A stretch of DNA of 5,402 nucleotides from Bacteroidetes bacterium 4572_114 (GCA_002254335.1 NIVA01000208.1:1-5402), one strand, 5' to 3'. Shown: positions 1 to 5,402, counted from the stretch's first letter. The notes: a model not told the origin generated them from the sequence alone. Numbers and translations: made by a program.

Positions 1-2
1 CC

Positions 3-770
3 CGCGACTGGGATTACGAACGCATGCGGGCGCTTGCCGACGAGATCGGCGCCATCCTGATGGCTGATATTGCACACCCGGCCGGGTTGATCGCCAAAGG
101 CCTTCTGAACGACCCCATCGAGCATTGCCACATCGTAACCACAACCACACACAAAACCTTACGTGGTCCGCGTGGCGGTATGATCCTGATGGGTGAGGAT
201 TTTGAAAATCCATGGGGATTGAAAACGCCAAAAGGCGAAATCAAAATGATGTCGGCAGTGTTGAATTCTGCAGTATTCCCCGGTATTCAGGGGGGGCCGC
301 TTGAGCATGTGATCGCCGCTAAAGCCGTGGCTTTCGGCGAAGCGCTTACCGATTCATACTTTGAGTATGTCCTTCAGGTGAAGAAAAATGCGGAAGTGAT
401 GGCCAAAGCATTTGTGGACAGAGGTTACAAAGTAATATCGAACGGTACAGACAACCACCTGATGCTGATTGACCTGCGTAGCAAGTTCCCGGACATCACC
501 GGCAAGAAAGTGGAAAAAACCCTTGAACTGGCTGACATCACAATTAATAAGAACATGGTTCCGTTCGACAGCCGCTCACCGTTCCAGACCAGCGGACTGC
601 GTGTGGGTACACCGGCCATTACGACCCGTGGACTGAAAGAGGAGCACATGGAACCCATCGTGGAAATGATTGATGAGGTGATCAGCGACATTGATAATGA
701 AAAAGTGATCGAAACGGTCAGAACCAAAGTGAATGAGATGATGAGCGGATTTCCGCTGTTTGCTTATTAA
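3..770 (+). CDS. glyA: Serine hydroxymethyltransferase, C-terminal part (5' end outside the window)
   Basis: This PLP enzyme interconverts serine and glycine while loading one-carbon units onto tetrahydrofolate in the cytoplasm. The reading frame is open from base 3 (R-D-W-D-Y-E-R-M...), so the true start lies upstream and the ATG at 24 is internal. Visible hallmarks are ADIAHPAG, whose Asp (codon 66-68) should bind the PLP pyridine nitrogen, and TTTTHKTLRGPRGG, whose Lys (codon 153-155) forms the Schiff base. The 29-residue spacing between them equals D200-K229 of the E. coli enzyme, so about 178 N-terminal residues are missing. SGLRVGTPAITTRG (Arg codon 600-602) holds the expected carboxylate-binding arginine. 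The segment PWGLKTPKGEIKMMSAVLNS is an insertion I associate with Bacteroidota enzymes. The gene ends with TAA at 768-770. No disruption is seen in the visible part, and identification is secure. Confidence 0.97.
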   Translation, partial: RDWDYERMRALADEIGAILMADIAHPAGLIAKGLLNDPIEHCHIVTTTTHKTLRGPRGGMILMGEDFENPWGLKTPKGEIKMMSAVLNSAVFPGIQGGPLEHVIAAKAVAFGEALTDSYFEYVLQVKKNAEVMAKAFVDRGYKVISNGTDNHLMLIDLRSKFPDITGKKVEKTLELADITINKNMVPFDSRSPFQTSGLRVGTPAITTRGLKEEHMEPIVEMIDEVISDIDNEKVIETVRTKVNEMMSGFPLFAY

Positions 771-774
771 AAAT

Positions 775-940
775 GGAGACTCTCTCAAAAGTCCTCCGTG
801 TCTCTCCGTGTCTCCTTTGTGTATCTCTGTGACACAAATTTAAAAAGCTGTTACACAGAGGTTCACAGAGAATACACAGAGTATCACAAAGTTTTTATTA
901 TATTGAAAATCCGTAAATATTGACTTTTGAGACAGTTTCT
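775..940. mobile_element. Putative MITE-like insert bounded by imperfect terminal inverted repeats
   Basis: The left end GGAGACTCTCTCAAAAGTC (775-793) is the near reverse complement of 922-940: 16 of 18 positions pair over 776-793 / 922-939, including an unbroken 11 bp block TCTCAAAAGTC. The roughly 166 bp enclosed contains no gene but holds a large palindrome. The insert lies between the glyA stop and what looks like the glyA terminator. Removing it would bring the two within about 20 bp, a normal distance, and this supports insertion. ATTAAAA occurs just outside both ends (766-772 and 948-954), but it is too AT-rich and too far from the right end to be called a target duplication. No transposase is present, so mobility would need help in trans. 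It could instead be a stable structured repeat rather than a transposable element. Confidence 0.42.
794..891. repeat. Imperfect palindrome of eight helically spaced CACAGAG/CTCTGTG heptamers
   Basis: The left arm has CTCCGTG (794), CTCCGTG (804), CTTTGTG (815) and CTCTGTG (825). The right arm has CACAGAG (854), CACAGAG (864), CACAGAG (875) and CACAAAG (885). Spacing within each arm is 10, 11 and 10 bp, and every left heptamer lies exactly opposite a right one around a centre at 842/843. Over the 38 bp arms 27 positions pair by Watson-Crick rules and two more as G.U. The heptamers are better conserved than the bases between them. From memory, CACAGAG-type intergenic repeats of this kind occur in many environmental bacterial genomes with no agreed function. 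A transcript could fold into a long hairpin downstream of glyA. Confidence 0.85.
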
Positions 941-956
941 TTCATAAATTAAAACT

Positions 957-990
957 GCCTTTCCGGGATTTTCGGGGAGGCGATTTTTTT
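957..990 (+). terminator. Likely rho-independent terminator of glyA
   Basis: GCCTTTCC (957-964) pairs with GGGGAGGC (974-981), giving an 8 bp stem with two G.U pairs around a 9-base loop. GA and seven T follow (984-990). It points the same way as glyA and is the only hairpin with a T-run after that gene. The 186 bp gap from the glyA stop is long and is mostly taken up by the putative insert at 775-940. Confidence 0.6.
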
Positions 991-999
991 GCAGTACCT

Positions 1000-1033
1000 G
1001 ACCCGCTGAATGGGCTTTAGCTTTCGGCGGGTC
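1000..1033. repeat. GC-rich hairpin without a T-run
   Basis: GACCCGCTGAA (1000-1010) pairs with 1023-1033 (TTCGGCGGGTC), giving an 11 bp stem with one G.U pair and a 12-base loop. It stands out in AT-rich surroundings. The + strand continues with GAAAAATAATTC and no A-run precedes it, so it is not a canonical terminator on either strand. It could be a second, non-canonical stop after glyA, a 5' leader element of the gene at 1140, or part of a dispersed repeat. Confidence 0.5.
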
Positions 1034-1139
1034 GAAAAATAATTCACCTTTATTTTCGTTTAGTACACAATTTATGTTGGTTTGGGATTGGTATTAAAAT
1101 TGCAAGTCCTCATTCAAGCTAAACAACCGGAAAACATTT

Positions 1140-1721
1140 ATGTACCGATATATTTTTCTTTTTGTTTTTCTTTTTCCGCTTTTTTCTTTCAACCCGCCAT
1201 CTGAAAGGAATGCAAGCTGCCATACCACCAAACAGGGTGCAGCCATTGACTGGGTGCCCGGTCACCGGTTGAAATGGTCGGACTTTAAAGCTTACGAAAA
1301 GAAAAGCCCGGGCTTTGCTGTTGCCACCTCCACATGTGGTTTTGGCTATGAAGCCGAAGAAGAAAACGACGAGATCAGGGTGAATGTTTATGTCAGATTT
1401 TTCTGCTATGAATCATGGCGGATGCCCGGAATGAAAATGAGAGAAGTGCTGCAACACGAACAGCTTCATTTTGATATCTGTGAATTGTACGGGCGAAGGT
1501 TTTATGCGGAAATACTTGAATTACGAAAAAGACATGCCCTGACCTTTGAATCGCTGGATAATTTACTGGAACAACTTCGCAAGGAATATGAGATAATCCA
1601 GGACAGGTACGACATGGAAACGGGACACAGCACCAATACCGAAGCCCAGCACCGTTGGGAGCGAATGACCGTGGAGCAGTTGAAGCGGATGGGTCGTTTT
1701 GCAGCGTACAAGGAATATTAA
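1140..1721 (+). CDS. Secreted DUF922-like protein with an HExxH zinc-protease motif
   Basis: The 193-residue product begins with a hydrophobic export signal (residues about 2-18, MYRYIFLFVFLFPLFSF). It has no lipobox, so a periplasmic or secreted location is likely. The mature part has W46-S-D-F, S56-P-G-F-A-V-A-T-S, then V103-L-Q-H-E-Q-L-H-F-D-I with HEQLH at 106-110, and later YDMETGHSTNTEAQHRW (157-173). This order matches, from memory, the DUF922 family, whose HExxH helix suggests a zinc peptidase. H106 and H110 would bind zinc and E107 would be the general base. H163 is my guess for a further ligand. Four cysteines (27, 66, 89, 114) could form disulfides. The start is chosen because the signal peptide begins there; no clear Shine-Dalgarno is seen. 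It stands alone between repeat-rich gaps. Substrate is unknown and activity is inferred only. Confidence 0.85.
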   Translation: MYRYIFLFVFLFPLFSFNPPSERNASCHTTKQGAAIDWVPGHRLKWSDFKAYEKKSPGFAVATSTCGFGYEAEEENDEIRVNVYVRFFCYESWRMPGMKMREVLQHEQLHFDICELYGRRFYAEILELRKRHALTFESLDNLLEQLRKEYEIIQDRYDMETGHSTNTEAQHRWERMTVEQLKRMGRFAAYKEY

Positions 1722-1815
1722 AACTTTTTGTTTTATCTTTAAGCCACCATTTTAGTATCGAAATAATGAATACTGTTCTGGTAATTATCAGGAAGAAAAT
1801 ACAATAATCAAAATG

Positions 1816-1960
1816 CAAATTCCAAAAAAATATCAAATCCTAAATTCAAAATCTCAAAAGGGCTCGATACGGTTTGGAATTTTTCCATTGGTTTTTGGAA
1901 TTTACCCATCATAGAGGGTTTGATATTTGTGATTTGATATTTGTGATTTGTTTTTTGTGA
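1816..1960. repeat. AT-rich repeat cluster with modules in both orientations
   Basis: TTTGGAATTT occurs at 1873-1882 and 1894-1903, exactly 21 bp apart, and its reverse complement AAATTCCAAA is at 1817-1826. AAATATCAAATC (1828-1839) is the exact reverse complement of GATTTGATATTT (1931-1942), with a one-mismatch copy over 1917-1928. The arms thus form a loose inverted repeat around a short GC-richer centre (GGGCTCGATACGG, 1860-1872). No ORF, tRNA or promoter explains it. I recall similar TTTGGAATTTG / TTTGTGATTTG intergenic repeats from other environmental genomes, without a known function. The remainder of the gap, 1722-1815, shows nothing I can name. Confidence 0.65.
1919..1960 (+). repeat. 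Three tandem 14 bp repeats upstream of the sixA remnant
   Basis: TTTGATATTTGTGA is repeated perfectly at 1919-1932 and 1933-1946. A third copy, TTTGTTTTTTGTGA, with two changes follows at 1947-1960. The array ends 20 bp before the ATG at 1981 and runs into TATAATG (1961-1967). It could be repeated protein-binding sites in the promoter of the sixA-ppk1 unit, or simply slippage growth of the surrounding AT-rich repeat. No well-spaced Bacteroidota promoter (TTTG then TAnnTTTG) is visible here. Confidence 0.7.
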
Positions 1961-1980
1961 TATAATGTAAAACTATTTAT

Positions 1981-2309
1981 ATGAAATCCGTCTATATCGT
2001 TAGGCATGCCAAGTCGTCGTGGGAGGATATCACCCTTTCGGATCATGACCGGCCTTTGTTGCCGGTCGGGATAAACCGCACCAGAAAGATAGCAGAATAT
2101 CTGAAAAAGAAAAAAATACGTCCCGATATAATACTGTCCAGCTCTGCCGTCAGAGCGCTGAAGACATTAATCATTTTGTAAAATCCGGGATTGATAATCT
2201 GCCCACTTCGGGTGTTGTGGGTATTCGGTTTAAAACCGACCGCTGGGAGAAGATTGCAAATGCACGGTATAAGGCTGATTTTATTGTCTTTCCGAAAATG
2301 TTGAAATAA
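1981..2309 (+). pseudogene. sixA: Broken sixA-type phosphohistidine phosphatase (internal deletion plus frame change)
   Basis: SixA proteins are about 160-residue histidine-phosphatase-superfamily enzymes that remove phosphate from phosphohistidine. The first 62 codons (1981-2166) give a normal start: MKSVYIVRHAKSSW with catalytic R8-H9, then the SDHDRPLLPVG and PDIILSSSAVRALKT segments. The frame then reads LIIL and stops at 2179-2181. From about 2160 a second frame reads EDINHF, SGIDNLPTSGVVGIRFKTD and ADFIVFPKMLK, and stops at 2307-2309; this is the normal C-terminal end. Together the pieces make about 110 residues, so about 50 are missing, including the GHNPG-type segment with the second catalytic histidine. 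Even a ribosomal frameshift would not restore it. The remnant ends 4 bp before ppk1, suggesting an old operon. A sequencing or assembly error is the main alternative. Confidence 0.85.
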
Positions 2310-2313
2310 CTTC

Positions 2314-4377
2314 ATGATGACAAAAAAGAATAATCTGTTTATAAACCGGGAGATTTCGTGGCTCTATTTCAACGAGCGGGTGTTGCAGGAAGCCATGGAT
2401 AAAAACAATCCGCTGATCGAGCGTTTGAAATTCCTCGGCATTTTTTCCAATAATCGTGACGAATTTTTCAGGGTGAGGGTGGCGACCATCAGGCGCATGA
2501 TGAATATGGAAAAGAGTAAAAAAGATGTACTGAGTTATAACCCGGAAGAAATACTGCACCAGATATTGCAAATCGTTGAAGAACAGGAGAAAAACTTTAC
2601 ACAGACATTTTTTGAAATAAAAGATGAATTGGCCCGCGAAAATATCATCTTCGTGAATGAAAAAGAACTGGACAAAAAGCAGGGAAAATTCGTGCAGGAA
2701 TACTTTAATAACGAAATCAGGCCTTTCCTTTTTCCCATCATGCTTAAAAACCTCAAAAATCCTGATGCTTTACGGGACGGGTCGATTTACCTTGTGGTGA
2801 TCATGAAAGATTCCAGGGGTATCCAACTCGAAGATTATTCCCTCATCATGTTGCCAACGGATAACGTGCCCCGGTTTATTCAACTGCCGTCAAAAGCTGG
2901 AAAACATTACCTGATCATGCTTGACGATGTGTTGCGGTATTCGATGGGTGAAATATTCGGCACTTTCGGATACGACACTTTTGAGGCATACACGATTAAG
3001 TTTACGAGGGATGCCGAACTGGATATTGATGATGATGTTTCCAAAAGTTTCCTTGAGTTGATGCAGGAAAGTGTGAAAAAGAGAAAGAAAGGCGTCCCTG
3101 TACGTTTCGTTTACGATAAAGACATTCCGGACTTCCTTCTTCAGCGATTGTTGCAAAGACTATACATTGACAAATCTGACACATTGAGAGGGGGAGGGCG
3201 ATATCATAATTTCAAGGATTTTATTTCATTTCCGAAACTGGGATCAAAAAAACTTGTTTATCCGCCAATGCCTTCCCTGCGTCATAAGCTTCTGCCGCGA
3301 AACAGCAGCATCCTGAACGCCATCCGCGAACAGGACATTATTTTACACTACCCTTACCAGTCATTCCAGTATCTTGTTGATTTATTGCGTGAAGCAGCTA
3401 TTGATCCACAGGTCAGGGCAATCAAGATGACGTTTTATCGTGCCGCCCGCAATTCAAATGTGATGAATGCCCTGATCAATGCTGCCAGAAACGGGAAAAA
3501 TGTCACTGTCTTTTTGGAGATTCAGGCACGGTTTGACGAGGAAGCCAACATTTACTGGGTGGAACGGTTAAGCGAAGAAGGTGTGAAGATCATCAAAACA
3601 CTGCCCGGCTTCAAAGTACATGCCAAACTTATGCTAATACGGCGAAAGGAAAACGGTGAAAACGTTTATTACGCCAACATCAGTACGGGCAATTTTAACG
3701 AGTCCACGGCTAAGGTTTATGCCGATGAAAGTATTTTGACGGCCCATCCGGGGATTACCCAGGAGATAAATACCTTGTTCCATCTTTTTGAAGCGCCATA
3801 CAACCCGCCGCATTTCAAACACTTGCTTGTAGCACCTTATTACCTGCGCAAAAATCTGATCAAACTGTTGAATGTGGAGATAAAGAATGCCAGGAAAGGA
3901 AAGGAAGCGTGGGCCATCATCAAGCTGAACAACCTGGTGGACCCGAAGGTCGCGAGGAAGCTGTATCAGGCATCGCAGGAAGGAGTGAAGATTGATCTGA
4001 TCTGCCGCGGTATCTGCGTGCTTAAACCCGGTGAAAAAGGTTTGAGCGAAAACATCAATGCCATTAGTATTGTGGATAAATATCTGGAGCATTCCCGGAT
4101 TTTCATCTTTGCCAACGGGGGTGATCCCAAGTACTATTTCGGCTCGGCCGACTGGATGGTGCGGAACTTTGATCATCGTTTTGAAGTGATCTGCCCCATA
4201 TACGACAAAAAAATACAGAAAGAAATACATGACATCATAGACATTCAACTGGCAGATAATGTGAAGGCCAGATCGTTGAAATTAAATCCGATCAATGCTT
4301 ACCGTAAAACGGATTCGGAGGTTCCTGTCCGGTCACAGTTCATGATTTATGATTATCTGAAAGAAGAGAATGCATGA
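2314..4377 (+). CDS. ppk1: Polyphosphate kinase 1
   Basis: PPK1 reversibly polymerises the ATP gamma-phosphate into inorganic polyphosphate, usually at the inner membrane. The 687-residue product matches the usual family length of about 690. The N domain starts with FINREISWLYFNERVLQEA and SNNRDEFFRVRVATIRR (45-61); N47 is the expected ATP-contact position, and the Arg after it is usually Leu, from memory. The head domain follows. The two phospholipase-D-like domains carry FYRAARNSNVMNALINAARN (R376), EIQARFDEEANI (R406), GFKVHAKLMLI (H436, the autophosphorylated histidine) and YLEHSRIFIF (H593). These align, one residue later, with E. coli R375, R405, H435 and H592, so the enzyme should be active. 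Translation could begin at the ATG at 2314 or at the next one, 2317. The gene starts 4 bp after the sixA remnant and may depend on its promoter. TGA is at 4375-4377. Confidence 0.97.
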   Translation: MMTKKNNLFINREISWLYFNERVLQEAMDKNNPLIERLKFLGIFSNNRDEFFRVRVATIRRMMNMEKSKKDVLSYNPEEILHQILQIVEEQEKNFTQTFFEIKDELARENIIFVNEKELDKKQGKFVQEYFNNEIRPFLFPIMLKNLKNPDALRDGSIYLVVIMKDSRGIQLEDYSLIMLPTDNVPRFIQLPSKAGKHYLIMLDDVLRYSMGEIFGTFGYDTFEAYTIKFTRDAELDIDDDVSKSFLELMQESVKKRKKGVPVRFVYDKDIPDFLLQRLLQRLYIDKSDTLRGGGRYHNFKDFISFPKLGSKKLVYPPMPSLRHKLLPRNSSILNAIREQDIILHYPYQSFQYLVDLLREAAIDPQVRAIKMTFYRAARNSNVMNALINAARNGKNVTVFLEIQARFDEEANIYWVERLSEEGVKIIKTLPGFKVHAKLMLIRRKENGENVYYANISTGNFNESTAKVYADESILTAHPGITQEINTLFHLFEAPYNPPHFKHLLVAPYYLRKNLIKLLNVEIKNARKGKEAWAIIKLNNLVDPKVARKLYQASQEGVKIDLICRGICVLKPGEKGLSENINAISIVDKYLEHSRIFIFANGGDPKYYFGSADWMVRNFDHRFEVICPIYDKKIQKEIHDIIDIQLADNVKARSLKLNPINAYRKTDSEVPVRSQFMIYDYLKEENA

Positions 4378-4448
4378 TCTTCGTATTTCATGACTTCTTT
4401 CCATCCGATATGCGTCCCCGTCAGTCGTATGTCATTGGGTTAATGGCC

Positions 4449-4490
4449 AATAATACGTTACGGATCACCAAGTAATAACGATAAATTATT
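4449..4490. terminator. Weak hairpin between convergent genes, possible bidirectional terminator
   Basis: AATAAT (4449-4454) and CGTTA (4456-4460) pair with ATTATT (4485-4490) and TAACG (4476-4480). This gives an 11 bp AT-rich stem broken by an uneven internal loop (1 versus 4 bases) around a 15-base loop. It lies between the ends of ppk1 and the lipoprotein gene, where a shared terminator would be expected, but it has no proper T-run on either side. The rest of the 4378-4492 gap has no other structure I can support. Confidence 0.28.
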
Positions 4491-4492
4491 TC

Positions 4493-4864
4493 TCAATGAA
4501 TACTTACCGGAATTTCTTTTGGACCGGTACAACTGTCTTTGCCTTTTCGAAGGGTGTAAGTGGCTTTCACATCATAATCTCCCGGACCTGCATAGGTGTG
4601 GTCGATTTTATGATTTGTTGATGTTTCTGTTTTCCCGTCTCCAAAATCCCATTTGATCTCGGAATCCAATGTAAACTTGCCTTCAGTATCATTATTGATA
4701 AATTCAAAATGAACCAGCTTCTGGTTTGTACTGTCAATTTGAGCATCAACAGATAATAATATTGACTCAAGGCTACAGTCGAGTGCGTCATCAATTGCCT
4801 TTTTGCATCCGGATTCGACAAAAAGAAAAGAAACAATCAAAATGACTGGAATAAATTTTTTCAT
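4493..4864 (-). CDS. Small PKD-domain lipoprotein
   Basis: The 123-residue product starts MKKFIPVILIVSFLFVESGC, a lipoprotein signal peptide with the lipidated Cys at 20 followed by KK. The E at position -3 of the lipobox is unusual, since a branched residue is more common. After a linker come EIKWDFGDGKTET (WDFGDG at 72-77) and DHTYAGPGDYDVKATYT (88-104). These are the two signature parts of a PKD fold, an Ig-like module that usually mediates protein or glycan contacts on the cell surface. There is only one domain and no catalytic module, so a structural or binding role is likely but unproven. I chose the ATG at 4864 over one at 4891 because the signal peptide starts there. Cys30 and Cys112 might pair. 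It converges on ppk1. Confidence 0.85.
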   Translation of the reverse strand: MKKFIPVILIVSFLFVESGCKKAIDDALDCSLESILLSVDAQIDSTNQKLVHFEFINNDTEGKFTLDSEIKWDFGDGKTETSTNHKIDHTYAGPGDYDVKATYTLRKGKDSCTGPKEIPVSIH

Positions 4865-4910
4865 TTTTAATGAATTAAGGGTTACATGCACTCTAACGGT
4901 ATATGGAAGG

Positions 4911-4918
4911 CAAAGTTA
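4911..4918 (-). promoter_or_regulatory. Candidate Bacteroidota -7 box for the lipoprotein gene
   Basis: On the minus strand the sequence reads TAACTTTG, an exact match to the Bacteroidota -7 consensus TAnnTTTG, about 46 bp before the ATG at 4864. Transcription would start roughly 40 bp before the gene. No TTTG-type -33 box is seen at the expected distance upstream, so this is a single-motif call. Confidence 0.42.
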
Positions 4919-4936
4919 CATTGTTGCTTTTTTAAG

Positions 4937-5402
4937 CTATTGTTTTTGAAAAATGACCACCTGGTATTCATATCCACCCAATACTTTGAACGGTTTTTCG
5001 GGTTTAAAAACTTTCAGTTTCTTTAAATCCGGTTGTTTTTCCAGCCTTTCCAATGGCATCCTGCCTTCATTGGGCCCGAAATGGGCATCCCAGACAATGA
5101 TACTGCTGTCAGGCTCGGAAGACAAAAAGTTTTCCCGTACAGGCAATCGCTTTTTGCTTTTGGAAGCATCCCGCGGATCAAGATATAGTTTAAAGGCAAG
5201 GTAAGGATCGTAGTAAATGATTTTGTATTGGTCGAGTCCATTTTCTTTCATATAACCGGCAACATTCGTCATCAGTTGTTGTGGTCTGCTGACCTGAAAG
5301 TATCTTTTATCACGCTGAACCGTGTCGTTGATGAAAAATCCGAAAGCAATTGCAAGTGCTACGTATATTACTGCTACCCAATGCTTTTTTTTGATCCCGA
5401 TC
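4937..5402 (-). CDS. C-terminal part of a membrane protein, possibly a GT-C-type glycosyltransferase (5' end outside the window)
   Basis: The minus-strand frame is open from the window edge (first full codon 5401-5399) to TAG at 4939-4937, so 154 C-terminal residues are visible and the start lies outside. Visible residues 1-7 are basic (IGIKKKH). A hydrophobic segment follows (about 8-24, WVAVIYVALAIAFGFFI), then a soluble domain. By the positive-inside rule the soluble part would face the periplasm. It contains KIIYYDPYLAFKL (60-72) and IIVWDAHFGPNEGRMPLERL (101-120). A multi-pass protein ending in a periplasmic domain is typical of GT-C sugar transferases of the PMT/ArnT type, and I recall WDAHFGPNEG-like strings in Bacteroidota proteins of that kind. 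The catalytic N-terminal half is not in view, so this function is a guess. The ATG at 5272 is internal. Confidence 0.72.
   Translation of the reverse strand, partial: IGIKKKHWVAVIYVALAIAFGFFINDTVQRDKRYFQVSRPQQLMTNVAGYMKENGLDQYKIIYYDPYLAFKLYLDPRDASKSKKRLPVRENFLSSEPDSSIIVWDAHFGPNEGRMPLERLEKQPDLKKLKVFKPEKPFKVLGGYEYQVVIFQKQ

Noticed and set aside
425..727. 100-codon minus-strand ORF inside glyA
   Set aside because: It lies wholly opposite strongly conserved SHMT coding sequence and has no recognisable protein features.
766..954. ATTAAAA on both sides of the putative insert as a target-site duplication
   Set aside because: The right copy is 7 bp from the inverted repeat end, and the string is low in complexity.
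1081..1102. TTTG ... TAAAATTG as a promoter for the gene at 1140
   Set aside because: The gap of about 10 bp is far below the usual 19-21 bp, and the second box has a mismatch.
1393..1836. 147-codon minus-strand ORF over the DUF922-like gene
   Set aside because: It runs from AT-rich repeat sequence into the complement of a convincing gene, and its hydrophobic start comes from the A/T-rich gap.
783..1860. TCTCAAAAG shared by the left inverted repeat (783-791) and the second repeat cluster (1852-1860)
   Set aside because: A 9-base match in AT-rich DNA can arise by chance, and the neighbouring bases do not extend it.
3634..4248. 204-codon minus-strand ORF inside ppk1
   Set aside because: It is antisense to the catalytic core of ppk1, whose motifs are all intact. 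The protein shows no domain, signal or plausible context.
4924..4936. Short GCTT/AAGC inverted repeat as terminator after the partial membrane protein
   Set aside because: The stem is only 4 bp of mostly AT pairs and overlaps the gene end by its last base, too weak to call.
4953..5204. 83-codon plus-strand ORF opposite the partial membrane protein
   Set aside because: The minus-strand frame is open over the whole 466 bp and has a membrane segment plus domain-like motifs, while this one has none.

Overview
The window looks like a piece of a Bacteroidota chromosome, probably from an environmental member. Four things suggest this. The serine hydroxymethyltransferase has the extended PWGLKTPKGE / AVFPGIQGGPLEH segment that I associate with that phylum. 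Shine-Dalgarno sequences are weak or absent before the starts. A small lipoprotein carries a C-KK start and a PKD domain. The gene before ppk1 is of the SixA type. No tRNA, rRNA, CRISPR array or transposase gene was found.

Layout, left to right. (1) 3-770, + strand: the C-terminal part of glyA, cut by the left edge. (2) 771-1139: a gene-free stretch holding a ~165 bp element-like insert. Imperfect terminal inverted repeats (775-793 / 922-940) enclose a 98 bp palindrome made of eight CACAGAG-type heptamers. It is followed by a likely glyA terminator (957-990) and a second hairpin (1000-1033). (3) 1140-1721, +: a secreted DUF922-like protein with an HEQLH zinc-protease-type motif. (4) 1722-1980: an AT-rich gene-free stretch with a second repeat cluster in both orientations, ending in three tandem 14-mers just before the next gene. 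(5) 1981-2309, +: a sixA-type phosphohistidine phosphatase gene broken by an internal deletion and frame change. Its N-terminal RHAKSSW and C-terminal DNLPTSGVV parts survive, but the segment expected to hold the second catalytic histidine is gone. (6) 2314-4377, +: a complete ppk1 (polyphosphate kinase) starting 4 bp after the remnant's stop. (7) 4378-4492: a convergent intergenic gap with a weak hairpin. (8) 4493-4864, -: a small PKD-domain lipoprotein. (9) 4937-5402, -: the C-terminal part of a membrane protein cut by the right edge.

How the genes relate. The sixA remnant and ppk1 are packed like an operon, and SixA-type phosphatases are often found beside polyphosphate genes, so an ancestral sixA-ppk1 unit is likely. 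In this genome only ppk1 looks functional. The other genes have no evident link to one another. I see no convincing new multi-gene system. The unexplained content is in the two intergenic repeat clusters and in the clean, microhomology-flanked deletion in sixA.
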